This document shows, one piece after another, positions 49,101-62,521 of a stretch of 64,000 bases of DNA (positions are counted from its first letter, which is position 1; the number at the start of each line of letters is the position of its first letter). Both the position numbers and the translations under genes were made by a program. The notes under the pieces were generated by a model. That model ran no database searches. It saw nothing but the letters and a program-made list of their open reading frames with translations, and was not told the origin of the DNA. This DNA is from Ficedula albicollis (lineage: Eukaryota; Chordata; Aves; Passeriformes; Muscicapidae): contig NC_021678.1 of assembly GCF_000247815.1 (NCBI RefSeq), positions 23,575,036 to 23,639,035 of the forward strand. Direction: 5' to 3'.

Positions 49101-50354
49101 GATGGTGAGCTCCCCTCTGCGGTGCCCTTTGAGGAGCTTGTTGAGCTCGGGGAAACGTGCCCACTTGACGCCAGACACCTGCTCAGTGTTGACCAGCTCC
49201 CCGAACACCTCCTCGCGCAGCTGCCGGAAGGAGACGATGGATTTGTGGCTGGCAAGCAGGGCAGAACGCAGGATTTTGGTGACGTTCAGGCCCTGGTTCA
49301 AAGCCTCCAAGGGCCGGGGCTGCAGGCTGCCAGGGCGAACCAGAGAGCAGCGCTTGAGGTTCAGCTTGCGAGCAAAGAGTTTGGCAGCTTCCCAGGAGCG
49401 CAAGTCCTCGCCGAGCCACAGCGTGATGCGCTTGAAGCGCTCCAGGTAGGGGAGAAGGGTGGGAGGCAGGCAGCTCGGCCCCCGCGGCAAGGCCACGCTG
49501 GCCACTCCTGCAGCTTGGTGCAGGGCCAGGGCATCCAGCTCCCACCCGGTTAAGACCAGCTCTGCGTCTCGGCGGCCAATCAGGGACAGCCCAAAAAGAT
49601 TGAGATAGGAATCGAAGCGGGGTAAAGTCTCTTCCATGTAAGTTAGCGTGCCCCCCTTTTTCTCCACCCTCACGAGCTTCAGGCCCTTCAGGGTCGCATC
49701 TTGAGGGCTGAACCAGGGGAAAACGAGAGACCTGGCAGTCCTCAGATAACGCACACCGAAGCGTTTCAAGGTAGCATTTGACACCTGGGAGATACCAAAC
49801 AAAGCCTTGGTCTCCTTGGTCTCCTTCTCATCCAGCAGCTCCCAGAGCGGCAGAGCCCGTTCCCAGATGCAGCGGGCATCCTCGCGAGCCTGTCGCATCT
49901 CCTGCTCCATCTCCTCCGAGCCGGCAGGGGGAATGGGGGTGATGCCGCGGTGCCGCATCTCCACGTTAGCCTGGAAGTCCTGCCAGGTGCCCTCGGCCAG
50001 GGTGGCTGTGCACAGGAAGCTGCCCGTGGTCTTGTCAATGAAAAGCGTGAACGGGGCACTGGCGGACAGCGGCTGGTCCCCGCGGTCGCCGGTGAAGAGG
50101 CTGGGGGTGTGCAGGCAGCTGTACCCATCGTGGAAGGGGATGTCCTGCGCCCGCAGGTACTGCCGGATCTCGGTGATGGAGACGGAGGGCGCGGGCCTGT
50201 CGGGGGAGGGCAGCACGTCCTTCTTGTAGCGCCGCTGGCCGAGGCGGCCCGGCGCCCCGGGGCTCAGCGAGGCTCCTTTGCTCCTGGCCCCCCCGCACAG
50301 CAGCGGCAGGAGGCGGCTGGCGGCTCTGCCGGGCCGCAGCGGCACCAGCGCCAT
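46128..50354 (-). CDS. TWNK: TWNK, Twinkle mitochondrial DNA helicase
   Basis: A hexameric 5'-3' helicase that unwinds mtDNA at the replication fork with POLG and mtSSB in the matrix nucleoid. Exons are 49094-50354, 48345-48585, 47593-47700, 47026-47167 and 46128-46382. The total is 2007 nt, or 668 residues (human 684, also five exons). The N-terminus is Arg-rich and lacks acids, as a mitochondrial presequence should be ([16 protein letters not shown]). A primase-like domain follows, with blocks such as [20 protein letters not shown] and [14 protein letters not shown]. The RecA-type helicase core has Walker A GPTGSGKT (residues 421-428), Walker B ending at Asp522 (HVVVD) and [11 protein letters not shown] with a candidate arginine finger. 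Introns are GT-AG. The acceptor of exon 4 is duplicated in the intron. It is divergent from MRPL43, as in mammals. Confidence 0.97.
46531..46655. repeat. 63-bp tandem duplication in TWNK intron 4
   Basis: The unit aagcccttgtgttcccctgg... at 46531-46593 is repeated at 46594-46655 with one visible mismatch (cagtgaca versus cagggaca). It lies about 150 bp upstream, in the gene's sense, of the last exon. Confidence 0.92.
47153..47322. repeat. 87-bp tandem duplication spanning a TWNK splice acceptor
   Basis: The unit starting tcctgggcagcaagcctgcc (47153) recurs 87 bp further on (47240) with about two mismatches. It copies the first bases of exon 4 and its intronic acceptor, making a decoy acceptor in intron 3. 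Use of the decoy would add 87 nt that contain a stop codon, so only the inner acceptor gives full-length protein. Confidence 0.9.
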
Positions 50355-52227
<1,873 letters not shown>

Positions 52228-53176
52228 ATGACGGGCCGCGGGTCCCCCAGCCGGTTCCTCACCGCCGTGCTGCACAACGGCGTGGGCCGCTACGTGCGGC
52301 AGCTCCAGCGCCTGCAGCTCCTCTTCAGCCCCACCGCGGCCGATGCCCGCGGCGCCAGGTACCGACATCCCCCCGACTGCGGGGATGGGGCGGGGGGGAG
52401 CCTAGGGACCCCTTAGCTGGCAGGACGGGTGTTCCCCTGGGCCGGTCAGCGTGGGGAGGCGACAGTGCTGCTGCCCCCGATCACACGGCAGCGGCGGGGT
52501 GGGACCCCCAACCTGCTGCGAGACGGGGCAGGAGCTGGAAGGCGGCACCGGGGGCATCGTCCCAAATTCTGCGCTGTGACCCCTCCCGTGGGCGCGGCAC
52601 GGGCGGACGGTGACCCTGGTCTGGCGGCTATGGCGATTCGTCCCTTCTGTGGTCCGGCCGGGGCTGAGGGTCCCCGTCTGGCCCGCAGGCAGTTCGTGGA
52701 GGAGGCGGCACAGGACTTCGCCCGGCAGCACCCCGATGTTGTCCTCTACGTGAGCCCCCGCTCGGGCCCGGGCCCGGCCCCGGTGCTGCGGGCCGAGTAC
52801 CGTGAGTGCCGGGCTTTGGGGAAGGGATGGGGACGGGGGCCTCCCTGCCCCGGCTCTGTGCTACCCCTGCAGCTGCTGTGGGGGGGATGGGGGAGCAGCA
52901 GCTGCCCCTCGGAGGCGGGAGAGCGGGGGGATCGCGGCCTGACCCCCTCGCTCTGCCGCAGTGAACGGGACGGTGCGGGACGAGCTCATCGCCAGCAAGA
53001 CGAGTGAGGAGATCGTGCAGCTGGCCACCAAGCTGGCCAACCAGTCGGGCCTGGACATCATCCGCATCCGCAAGCCCTTCCACACCGACTACCCCAGCGT
53101 CCAGGGCCAGTGGCATCCCCTCACCAACAAACCCTCCATCCTTACCGTGCAGGGCCCACGCCTGCAGCCCCAATAA
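52228..53176 (+). CDS. MRPL43: MRPL43, mitochondrial large ribosomal subunit protein mL43
   Basis: A component of the 39S mitoribosome with a thioredoxin-like fold of the L51/S25/CI-B8 family. Exons are 52228-52358, 52689-52801 and 52962-53176. The total is 459 nt, or 152 residues, close to the main human isoform. The start [20 protein letters not shown] matches the family N-terminus. The blocks [20 protein letters not shown] and [12 protein letters not shown] are highly diagnostic. Introns are GT-AG. The stop TAA lies inside an AATAAA hexamer (53172-53177), so the 3' UTR can be only tens of bases. It converges on SEMA4G. Confidence 0.96.
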
Positions 53177-53177
53177 A
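53172..53177 (+). promoter_or_regulatory. MRPL43 polyadenylation signal overlapping its stop codon
   Basis: ccc-CAA-TAA-a contains AATAAA, with the stop codon as its internal TAA. It is the only canonical signal close to the gene end. Confidence 0.75.
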
Positions 53178-53259
53178 GCCTCCTCTTCCACCCCATCTCT
53201 GCATCCATTTCTCCTGCTTTTAGAGGGACACTGCTACACCATGTCTAGGTAGAGCCATT

Positions 53260-53265
53260 TTTATT
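53260..53265 (-). promoter_or_regulatory. Candidate distal polyadenylation signal of SEMA4G
   Basis: tttatt on the + strand reads AATAAA on the minus strand, about 1.7 kb past the SEMA4G stop. It is the best-placed canonical signal. It would leave less than 100 bp between the SEMA4G and MRPL43 transcript ends. Confidence 0.55.
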
Positions 53266-54971
53266 GCTGGGGGGAATGTGGAGCTGTGCATGAGGAGTGC
53301 CGAACACAGAGTGATGCCCCTTCTTGGGGGGTTGGGGGTGGTCCTTGGGGGTGGCTCACACCCCCTTCGTGCAGCAAAAACAAGGGCTGGGGCAGGGTGG
53401 CAGAGTGTGTGACTCTTGCCTTTTCATGCTGAGCCTCACTCTCCTGGAATAGGAGGCCTGAGCTGTAGCTCATGAGGGATCCTGGGGGTTGTCACCTGCC
53501 ACTCCTTTTTTCCCTGCAGGACTGAGCCCTTGATAATGTCCTGGTCATGGAGATACGAGCAAGGAACATGGGAAGGGACGTGGACCCCCACAAGTCTGTC
53601 CCTCTCCAGCTTCTCCAGTGTCACCACACTGTCCCTGGAGCATGAGATGCTTTTGTCACCCCCATCTCTCAGGTTCCCCCAGGAGGTGGCAGAAGCAGAA
53701 ACAGTTGGAAGGATTTAGGGACCATAGCTGCTCCTGGAAAGTGCCATGAAGAGGAGAAGGCTCCAGAGGGAGACAGGGCCTTGTCCAAGGTTCTTCTTCC
53801 TCACTGTGTGAGGACATTTTCTTGCCCACACATTTTCCCACGGGTGACAGGGCTGTGCTTGAACCCCAGTTCGCCAATGGCACTGAACAGGAGGGCAGAA
53901 ACACGTTGTGCTTGAAGCCAGAGAGGCACACCAATGGCACTGCACAGGAGGGCAGAAACACGTTGTGCTTGAAGCGCCAATGGCACTGAACAGGAGGGCA
54001 GAAACACGTTGTGCTTGAAGCCAGAGAGGCACTGCAGACATCAGGGGCATGTGGATGGTTCACCAGTCCCTTGTCACACTGTAGGGCATAGTGGTGGCTG
54101 CCAGTTCTGCTGCCAGTGCATCTTGCTGCCTGCTGCTGCATCCAGTGCCCTGGAGAAAGGGAGCAGAGCCCTGTCAGGTTCAGAGGCCCTGGGGGTACCT
54201 CCACTCTAGAGCACCCAGCCCCGTATTTCACCTGTGGCCTCTTCGCAGTGGGCACACGCCCCTTCACCAGCTGCTCCAGGGTATTCAGGACATCAGCTCC
54301 TCGCCCTATCTCTTGTCCCTTCGCCAGACCATCCTCTCCCAGAGAGGAAATCCTGAGGAGGCAGACAAGGGACAGCGGGCAGAGGCTGGAAGCTACCGAG
54401 ACCACCCCTCACAATGTGAGATGTGTCCAGGGCCCCTCTCCTGCCTGAGGGCTGGCAGCTGGGGGAAGACCTGCCAGCCCTACATCAGGGCGGGATCCTG
54501 TGCCCTGTGAGAGGCACAGGCACAGTATGTCAGCCCTCAGCCCCCCTCCGTGCTCTTCACCCACCTCTCAGCAGCTCTCCAGCTCCTGTGTGCCAGGGGA
54601 TGCCCAGCAGGGCTGGCCAAATCCACACATCTACAACAGCGTCTCTCTCACGCCTGGATGAACAGACAAAAACTCTCCCTCCCCATGGTGTCCACCTTCA
54701 GCCAGGTGCCAGCTCCTGTCTCCAGCTCATGGCCACCATCAGTGAGTTTTTATACATAAATAGAGCTCAGAATTTAAATAGGTACTTTGTTCGTTTTCTG
54801 TGTACTTCTAGTCTCAAGACAAGAGCAATGACTGAGCCTGGGCCCGGCCCAGCTCTGCCATCAAGGAGGTAGTTTTGTCTGAATCTTAGTCTTGTAACAC
54901 TGCTAGCAAAGGGTGGGAGAAGGGGCCGGAGGGGAGGAGGGTCCCTCTGTTGGGACCCCCCTCCCCAGCCC
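53266..54971 (-). other. Probable SEMA4G 3' UTR
   Basis: Continuous non-coding sequence from the SEMA4G stop to the candidate polyadenylation signal. It contains a three-copy tandem repeat. Open frames here show no family signature. Confidence 0.5.
53873..54031. repeat. Three-copy tandem repeat in SEMA4G 3' UTR
   Basis: The core ccaatggcactgaacaggag plus gcagaaacacgttgtgcttg occurs at 53873, 53930 and 53976, with unit lengths of about 57, 46 and 56 bp. Copy 2 has tgcacag for tgaacag and lacks the ccagagaggcac tail. Confidence 0.92.
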
Positions 54972-57900
54972 CTACACGGAGCTCTCGTCCAGCTTTTCCA
55001 CCAGTTGCGTGTGTTTCCGCTTCTCCAGAATTTTGCTGAGCTCCTCGGTGAAGGATGCATTGTAGAGTGGGGAGGCCAGTGGCTCCTCCTGCTGCTGCAG
55101 CAGCATGTAGCTGTTGCCGTTCATCTTGCGGAGGACATTGGGCAGAGCCCCCACGCCGTTGGTGAGCTCGGCTGGCAGCGGGGGCGGCAGCGGGGGCGCC
55201 GCAGCCGGCAGCTCCTTGACTGGGGAGGTGGCAGCTGTGCGTGCCTCACCAGGGATGATCTGCAGGCAGCCATCGGGGTAGGTGAGCTCCTCCTCCTCCT
55301 CCTCCCGGGGGCCCTTGCGCAGGCAGTTGGCCGAGACGGTCTGCAGCTCCACGCTGGGGGGCCGTGGCTCCCCTAGCACGTATTTGCCCTTGCGCTTCTC
55401 CAGGCAGGACATGTACAGGAGGATGGTGCTGAGCACGGTGCAGAGCACCACCAGGGTGACGATGGCAGAAATGTAAGCCACCTTCATGTCGTTGGTCGCC
55501 TGGCTGGCAGCATGGGGTGATGGGGCAGCTGTAGGGCTGCGGGGCAGCTCGGGCAGCACGGTGAGGCTGTACGTAGCCAGGAGTGTCCGGAGCCCCTGCT
55601 CCTCCCCGTAGCAGTGGTACTCGCCGCTGTGCTGGGGCAGCGTGTTCATCACCAGCAGCCCATCCACCCCCACGCGCAGCCGGTCCTGCCCCGTGCCTGG
55701 CACTTCGCTGCCGTTCAGCAGCCACACGGCTCGGGCCAGGTTGGAGCGCTGGTCGCAGGGCAGCAGCACATCGTCCCCCTGCAGCACCGTCCGGTTCTTC
55801 TGGGGCAGGGAGCCTGTGGGGACACGCACTGCCTTACACCTCTCCCAGCCATTCTAAAGGATGCTGGACACCAGCATCCCTGTGGTTCCGAGGGGCAGCA
55901 GAGACTCACCCCGCCCAGAGATGCTCCGGCATCCCTTGTTGCCGCTGTGGTTCCGAGGGGCAGCAGACACTCACCTCGCCCAGAGATGCTCCGGCATCCC
56001 TTGTTGCCGCTTTGAACATCCTGCACCAGCCCTGTCCTGCAAAGCGTGGGGGGGGGGTCAGCCATACAGCCCCGGCTGGCAGAAATGTAAGCCACCTTCA
56101 TGTCGTTGGTTGCCTGGCTGGCAGCATGGGGTGATGGGGCAGCTGTAGGGCTGCGGGGCAGCTCGGGCAGCACGGTGAGGCTGTAGGTAGCCAGGAGTGT
56201 CCGGAGCCCCTGCTCCTCCCCGTAGCAGTGGTACTCGCCGCTGTGCTGGGGCAGCGTGTTCATCACCAGCAGCCCATCCACCCCCACGCGCAGCCGGTCC
56301 TGCCCCGTGCCTGGCACTTCGCTGCCGTTCAGCAGCCACACGGCTCGGGCCAGGTTGGAGCGCTGGTCGCAGGGCAGCAGCACATCGTCCCCCTGCAGCA
56401 CCGTCCGGTTCTTCTGGGGCAGGGAGCCTGTGGGGACACGCACTGCCTTACACCTCTCCCAGCCATTCTAAAGGATGCTGGACACCAGCATCGCTGTGGT
56501 TCCGAGGGGCAGCAGACACTCACCTCGCCCAGAGATGCTCCGGCATCCCTTGTTGCCGCTTTGAACGTCCTGCACCAGCCCTGTCCTGCAAAGCGTGGGG
56601 GGGGGTCAGCCATACAGCCTCGGCTGAGCCCACCCTTACAGGGGTCACAGCCACCAGGAGACCCATTGTCACATGCCAGACCTTTGGGGTTGGCTGTGGG
56701 GTGACCTTGCCATGGGGTGACGTGAAACAGCATGAGATGGGGCAAGTGGAATGTTCATGGGGACCCATCTGGGGATGGGCAACCCATCCCTACCTGTCTG
56801 TGGTGGCAATGGTGCGGCATGCCCTGCCATCCCAGGCACAGTAGGGGTCCCGGGCGAGGATGCAGTCATAGCAGGAGGTGTACCTGGCACAGGAGGCCAG
56901 GGGCACCTGCACGATCCCACTGGCTGCCCCCACGTACAGGCTCCTCTGCAGGGGAAAAGGCTGGTTCAGTATGGATCTGGCATGGTGCTGCTGGGCTGTG
57001 GAGTGCCCCATGGTGCCCAGAATTCTCCCCTGGCCCCACAGCACAGCTCTCCCTTTTTGGGTGTGCATGAGAAGGGCCCCCAGCTCCCAGTCAGTGCTGA
57101 TGGCCAGGCTGGTTTGTTTCCCCAGGCTTACCCTCCTGGGCTCCAGCACATATCCCAAGGTGGGGTGACCCAGGAGTCATGTCCACCCAATCACCCAAAC
57201 AGCACAATGGCAGCTTCACAGCACAAATATGCCCCTTGTGTGCTGTCCCCCTTCTTGTTCCACCCCTCACCTGGATGTGAGAGATCACCAGGCTCTCCAC
57301 AGGCTGCAGGTCGCTGAACACCTGCACCTCCTCCACAATGTGGATGCCAGAGTTCACCACCACGGCCTTGTGGATCCAGCCATCCCCTGGAGAGCAGAGC
57401 ATGGAATTCAGGAGGGAATGTGAGATGTGCCGTTTGCCCAGCAGAGGCCTGTCAAACTCATCTCACCTGTCCCCATGAAGAGCACGTCATAGGAGCGGCC
57501 ATCCAGGGCCTGCACCCTGTCTACAGCCAGCTGGCTGTATGCCACGTTCTTCTTCACCAGGAGCGGCTCCCCACCAGCCGGCTTCACCTCCTCAAACATG
57601 AGCGGGTGCAGCTTGACAAAGTCCAGGACACTGTTGGGCAGGTCCTGCGAGGAGTTGTAGCCCTTCCTGCGGGAGTGGTCCGTGATGCACTGCCCAGGGA
57701 AAACAGGGGTCAGAGAGGAAGGTGGCTGCCCCATCTCCCCCCTGCTCTGCCCTCCTGGGCACTCACGGAGCCGGGCCGGGGCTCGGGCACTGCACCGTCG
57801 TAGCGGGACCATTTGCGAGCCCAGTCCTGGTACTCCATGTAGGGGCCCTCGAAGGCACGCTGCACCGCCGAGATGTTGTAGCGGCACACGGCCGAGGCCT

Positions 57901-60900
57901 CCATGGTCCTCCTGAGGAGCAGAACCTCACCTAAGCCTGGGCTACATACATGGGGGTGCTCCCAAACAATGCACCCCCAGGTGCTCAGCATCTGCCTGCG
58001 CATCCCCTTGAGCATCTCTGGCTCCCTTGGTGCCAGAGGACCCAAATCATTTTGGATGCTGCCCCACTCACCACTGTGCTGAGAGTGTGAAGGTGGCATA
58101 GAAGACTGTGCTGGCCCAGCCACCCCCATCCAGGCTGCAGACACTGCGCAGCACCTCGTAGTAGGGGATGTAGCAGACCAGGCGTGCCTTCATGAAGGAC
58201 GTCCACTTGCGCTGCAGAATCTTCTTCCCCCCCACATCGCTCTGGGAGGGTGCAGAGAGCATTTCTGCACAGGCTGGATGGGTGTTCGTTCCCCTCTGCC
58301 TGTGCCTCAGTCTTTGCACAGGTGGAGGCAGTCTGCCCCTGCCCCAACAGGAGCAGTGCTTGGCTGCCTGTGGCTCGGAACATGCCTACCTTGCAGACAC
58401 GGGCCACCCGGGCCACTCGGGCCACCTGACTCTTGTCAAAGAAGGACGTGGTCTCCTCTCCTGCCCGCTCCATGAAGAAGTAGTAGATTTTATCATCGTC
58501 ACCCACAGGGCTGTCCTTGCTCTCCCGGACCAGCACAGAGGTCACAAACTCAGCATCTGGGGACACGGAGCAAGAGGTGGTGATTGGAGACCACCACAGA
58601 AGAGATTGGAGGCCAACACTCCCTGCCTCAGTTCCTTCTCATAGCAAACCACACAGGACTCCAGAGCCACCCCTCACACCTGCCCCACATTCTCCAGGGC
58701 AATGCAAAGTGTCCCACAGCCCATGATGCCAGCCTCAGGATAGGGGTGGGACAGTGACATCTCACCATTCAGCCAGTGCAGCGGGGACTCCTCTGTTTTC
58801 AGTGGCCGCTGGTGCAGGTTCCTCCGAATGTCAGGGAGGCTCCGAAACTCGTAGCGTGTTGCTGTGTACAAGCCTCCATCTGTGCAGGGCAGGTGCCCAT
58901 CAGCATGGCCCTGCAGCCTGAGGACAGCCCCACAGGCCACCAGCATCACCATGTCCCAGGCAGACAAGTGGGAGAGGACCAAGTCTTGATTTGCTAAGGC
59001 ATCTGCACATGGAACCCACCCAGCTGGCAATCCCTGGATGGGTGCTGGGGATGGGACCGTGGTCAGTGGCATCCTGCAGGTCCCCACCAGCCCTGGAAAG
59101 GTGCTGCTTACCCACAATGAGGCCGGTGTAGCCACGGGCTGGGTCATACGGGCATTTCTCCTTGCCTTCCTCAAAGTGGGACGGCAACGTGAACCTGTTG
59201 GCATCCTTGAGGGGGACAGGGAATCAGGTTAGACAGGAGGGGACAGACCCATCTCACCTGCCAGCCTCAGGCTCTCTGCAGAGGCTGCTAACAAGGACAA
59301 AGTGATGCCCACAGCCACACTGTTGTCCAAGTAGAACAAACCCCCCTGGCACCCCCCAGCTGGTCAGAAACCACACAGCCAGCCACAGCCCCCAGCCAAG
59401 AGTGGGTAGAGGGCTCTGAGAGGAAGGGGAGCCCCAGCTGGGCGTTGCATGGGCATTGGGCAGGAGCCAACCAGTGCAGCCATTATTCCCAGACAGTGCC
59501 TGGTTGGCAGACCTTGCTCAGACAGCCTGGGGTCCCCCCAGGTGCTGTCCATGTCATGGCAGGAGTTACTTTCTTTGGGGTTTGCAGTTCAAAGCATGTC
59601 AAATAATGACGGGGCCCTTCCAGCTTGGTAGCTCCTCCCCCCAGTTTCCAGCGTGTGCAATGGCCAAACCGGACCAGCAGCACAGCCATGGGAACAGGCA
59701 CAGCCTCTCCAGGGCTCCCTGTCCACACTGCAGGCATGGTCCTGGGGCCCCTTTGCCCCTCAGCTCAGGAGGGGAGGTGGGCAAAGGCAATTGAGTCTCC
59801 ATTCATTCAAGGAACTACTGAAAGGGGGTCAAAGTCCCACTGCTAGTAAAACAAGGCTGCTCTTAGACACTCTGCCATGAGTCACAGCCATGTGGGGACT
59901 CTCAGACTGGCACAGGAAATTCCTGGGGAGGGGCTGTTGAGTCAGTCCTGCCCCTGTCACTCTTCCCTGGGCATGGATACCACCTGCCACCAGCCACTCT
60001 GCAGCCCCTCCTCAGAAGGGACTCTGCGACAGTAGGCACTGGAGACCAGGCCCAGGGCTGGTGCATCCCATCCTGCTGAGCCCACATGTGTCCCCCATGG
60101 CACTGACCCATCCCTAGCCCTCTCACTTGGGGTCAGAGTCCAACTCCAATGCTGGGGTGGCGACTTATGGCATCTGCATTATGGTGGCCACATCCTCAAA
60201 CCTACTCACCCCAGCCTGGGAGTCACTCACCCCCACCCTGAGCCAGGGAGGGGCAGGGACAGCGGTAGAAAGGGAGTGGGGCTGTGGGTTGAGATGGGGG
60301 GAGAGGCAGGGGCTGCAGCTCTCTGGGGTGCACAGTGGCAGGGGACAGGTGGCAGCTGCGAGCCGTACTCACGATGGCGGCGCAGAGCGGGTGGAAGGCG
60401 TAGGTCCCACAGGCGTACAGGTGGGTGCTGTTCAGCCGCTGCAGGAACCGCACGTGGTTGAAGCACTCGGTCTGCGGAGGGGGAGCGCAGGTGTTATGAG
60501 CCAGGAAAAGTGGGGGCAGCCTTTCCCTGGCACCCACCCAGCAGCTCTACCTTGTTGTTTTTGCCCTTCTGCAGGCAGTCCATCTGCTTCTCCGGGGAGG
60601 CTTCCCAGTGGATCTGCAAGGGGAAGAGAGACTGCTACTGCAAGCTCCAGCTTTCATCAGAGCCATCAGGGACAATAAAATCCCTATTTATGTAGGGAGG
60701 GATGGTTGCCCAGAGCACAAATGGCACCCTGCACACACCCCACCGGCCTGGGGCAAGAGTGGTCTCACATCCCAACCAATGGGCAGACATCCCAGAGCAC
60801 TGGAGGATTTCAGAATATCCTTCCCTGGGGGAGCAAAAGAGTGTGATTCCCTCCCTGCTCCTCGTTCTGCTGGGGTGTAAAGCAGACAACTCTGAGCTTG

Positions 60901-62521
60901 GGGATGTCTCCCACTACTGTCCTCATGCTGCCTGGCTGTTCCCAGGACCAGGTGTCCACAGGCGACCTGGGGACAGACTTGGAGACATCACCTCCAGGTG
61001 AGGGCGAGGTTGAGCAGGGATAGAGTGGCCACGATTTGGATGGGGATTGAGCAGCATGGGACAGGAGAGGACAACCAGGGGGCAGGGGCCGGGCTCACCG
61101 TGTGGTGGGAGCCGTCGGCCACGTCGCTGGAGTTGAGGGCGAAGATGGCTCCCCTGGCGCCCACGTAGAGGATGCCCCGCTCGTCCTCCAGCAGCAGCGT
61201 GCTGTAGTTGAGGGTGTGCGCGGTGAAGCGCCGGACTCCCGACAGCTCTGCAAAGGGAACAGGGGGCTGAGGGGACCCCGGGGCAGGCACAGCGCGAGCC
61301 GCCGGGAAAAGACAAGAGAATGGAGCTGGAAGTGGGTGGGATGGCTCTCGCTGAGGTTATCAGGCAGACAGTGCTGGGTGACAGCACTTACAGCAGGAGG
61401 AAAGGGAGGGAGGAGGTTTGGTAAAAGGCAAAAGGCACTAATTGGGCTCAGGCTCACAGAGGGAATTTCTCTCCACTAATTAAAGCACAGCTCAAGGGCG
61501 GGAGCTGCAATGACTGTGCTGGACATGAACCTGCCATGTTGTTTGGGAAACTGCTGAAGAAAGCAGAAACACGCCAGCAGTGACCTTGGCTCTGAACTGA
61601 GCCTAGCCAGCCCAAAGGGAAGGAGAAAAAAACCGGAACTTAAACTGTCATACAAAGGGAGTGATTCTGCAATGAGGCTGAGTCCTCCTGCCCACCAAGC
61701 CAATGAAACCATCCAACCTGGGGTGCTGAGAAGTGTGAGGTAGGACTCAGCCCTGGCCAGAGGGACCAGCAGAAATGAAAATTCTATGAGGATCAAGACT
61801 CTATAAGCAGCTGGATAAGGGATAATTCCCTGCCTTTCCCAAAAAAAGGCATTGCCTAGAGAGAAAAGGGCACCCCAGCTGCTAATGAATCCCAAAACTC
61901 TCCCACCGTCGATTGCTGAGTTGAGCCTCACTAACGAGGTCTATGATGCCATGTGGATCTCCAAGGGACGATGACACTGCTGGGCTCACTGACACCACAG
62001 AGGCTTTAGGTGAAGAGCCCAGTGGCAATTAGAGAAAATCATGGAAGTTTCCTGCTGACTATTTGGGCCGTGAGATCCCAGCCCAAGTGCGATGTCAAGC
62101 TCAGGACATCCTCCAAGGGCTGTTGGGCAGGGCTGGCTCCCTGTACATCCTTGTCCCCCTCTGGCTTTTGGGGAGAGGATCTTGCCATGCTTGCTTTGGG
62201 GCACCCAGTACCAAACAGCCATGTGGGCTCTGATTTCAGGAGCCCAGGGGATCAGAGGCCCCCATGTAGCCACCCTCCCGTGCTGAGCGCCCTGCTCCAG
62301 GGGGGTGGCAAAGATTAAATGCAGTCACAATGCACCAAGGCCAGTGCCAGCAAGATCCCAAGCCTCACTGCCACCACCAGGACGCGCACCCCCTTACCAT
62401 CAAAGGTTACTGTCGTCCTGGGGGTGGCATCCAGGTCGGTGGCCGAGCGCCGCGATGGGTAGCGCACGGCTGCTGCTGCCATGAAGAGAGTTGTCAGGAG
62501 ATGTGCCGGAGCTGCGCTCAT
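54972..62521 (-). CDS. SEMA4G: SEMA4G, semaphorin 4G
   Basis: A class 4 transmembrane semaphorin (axon guidance; plexin-B ligand). Exons are 62398-62521, 61099-61247, 60551-60613, 60373-60471, 59112-59205, 58766-58879, 58390-58556, 58072-58241, 57767-57911, 57467-57689, 57271-57386, 56794-56945, a 62-nt exon (55975-56036 or 56524-56585) and 54972-55813. With one copy of the 62-nt exon the total is 2520 nt, or 839 residues (human 838). A signal peptide ([19 protein letters not shown]) is followed by a Sema domain ([36 protein letters not shown]), PSI ([17 protein letters not shown]), Ig, one TM segment ([20 protein letters not shown]) and a tail ending in ESSV, a likely PDZ ligand. A VAR triplet is repeated three times before CK. 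The Ig exon region is duplicated. Confidence 0.95.
55464..56626. repeat. Tandem duplication of the SEMA4G Ig-coding region (614/549 bp)
   Basis: Copy A is about 55464-56077 and copy B about 56078-56626. They differ by only a handful of substitutions, a 65-bp insertion in A and one G in a homopolymer. Each holds the Ig-coding part of the last exon and the preceding 62-nt exon. Copy B lacks the TM and cytoplasmic part. Reading straight through from the Ig part of B (56427) to the 62-nt exon of A (55975) is open for 453 nt and in phase. Confidence 0.93.
55881..56010. repeat. 65-bp tandem duplication of a SEMA4G exon-donor edge
   Basis: The unit tgtggttccgaggggcagca... at 55881-55945 is repeated at 55946-56010 with two mismatches. 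It copies part of the 62-nt exon with its donor but not its acceptor, so the outer copy is not a complete exon. Copy B of the larger duplication lacks it. Confidence 0.9.
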
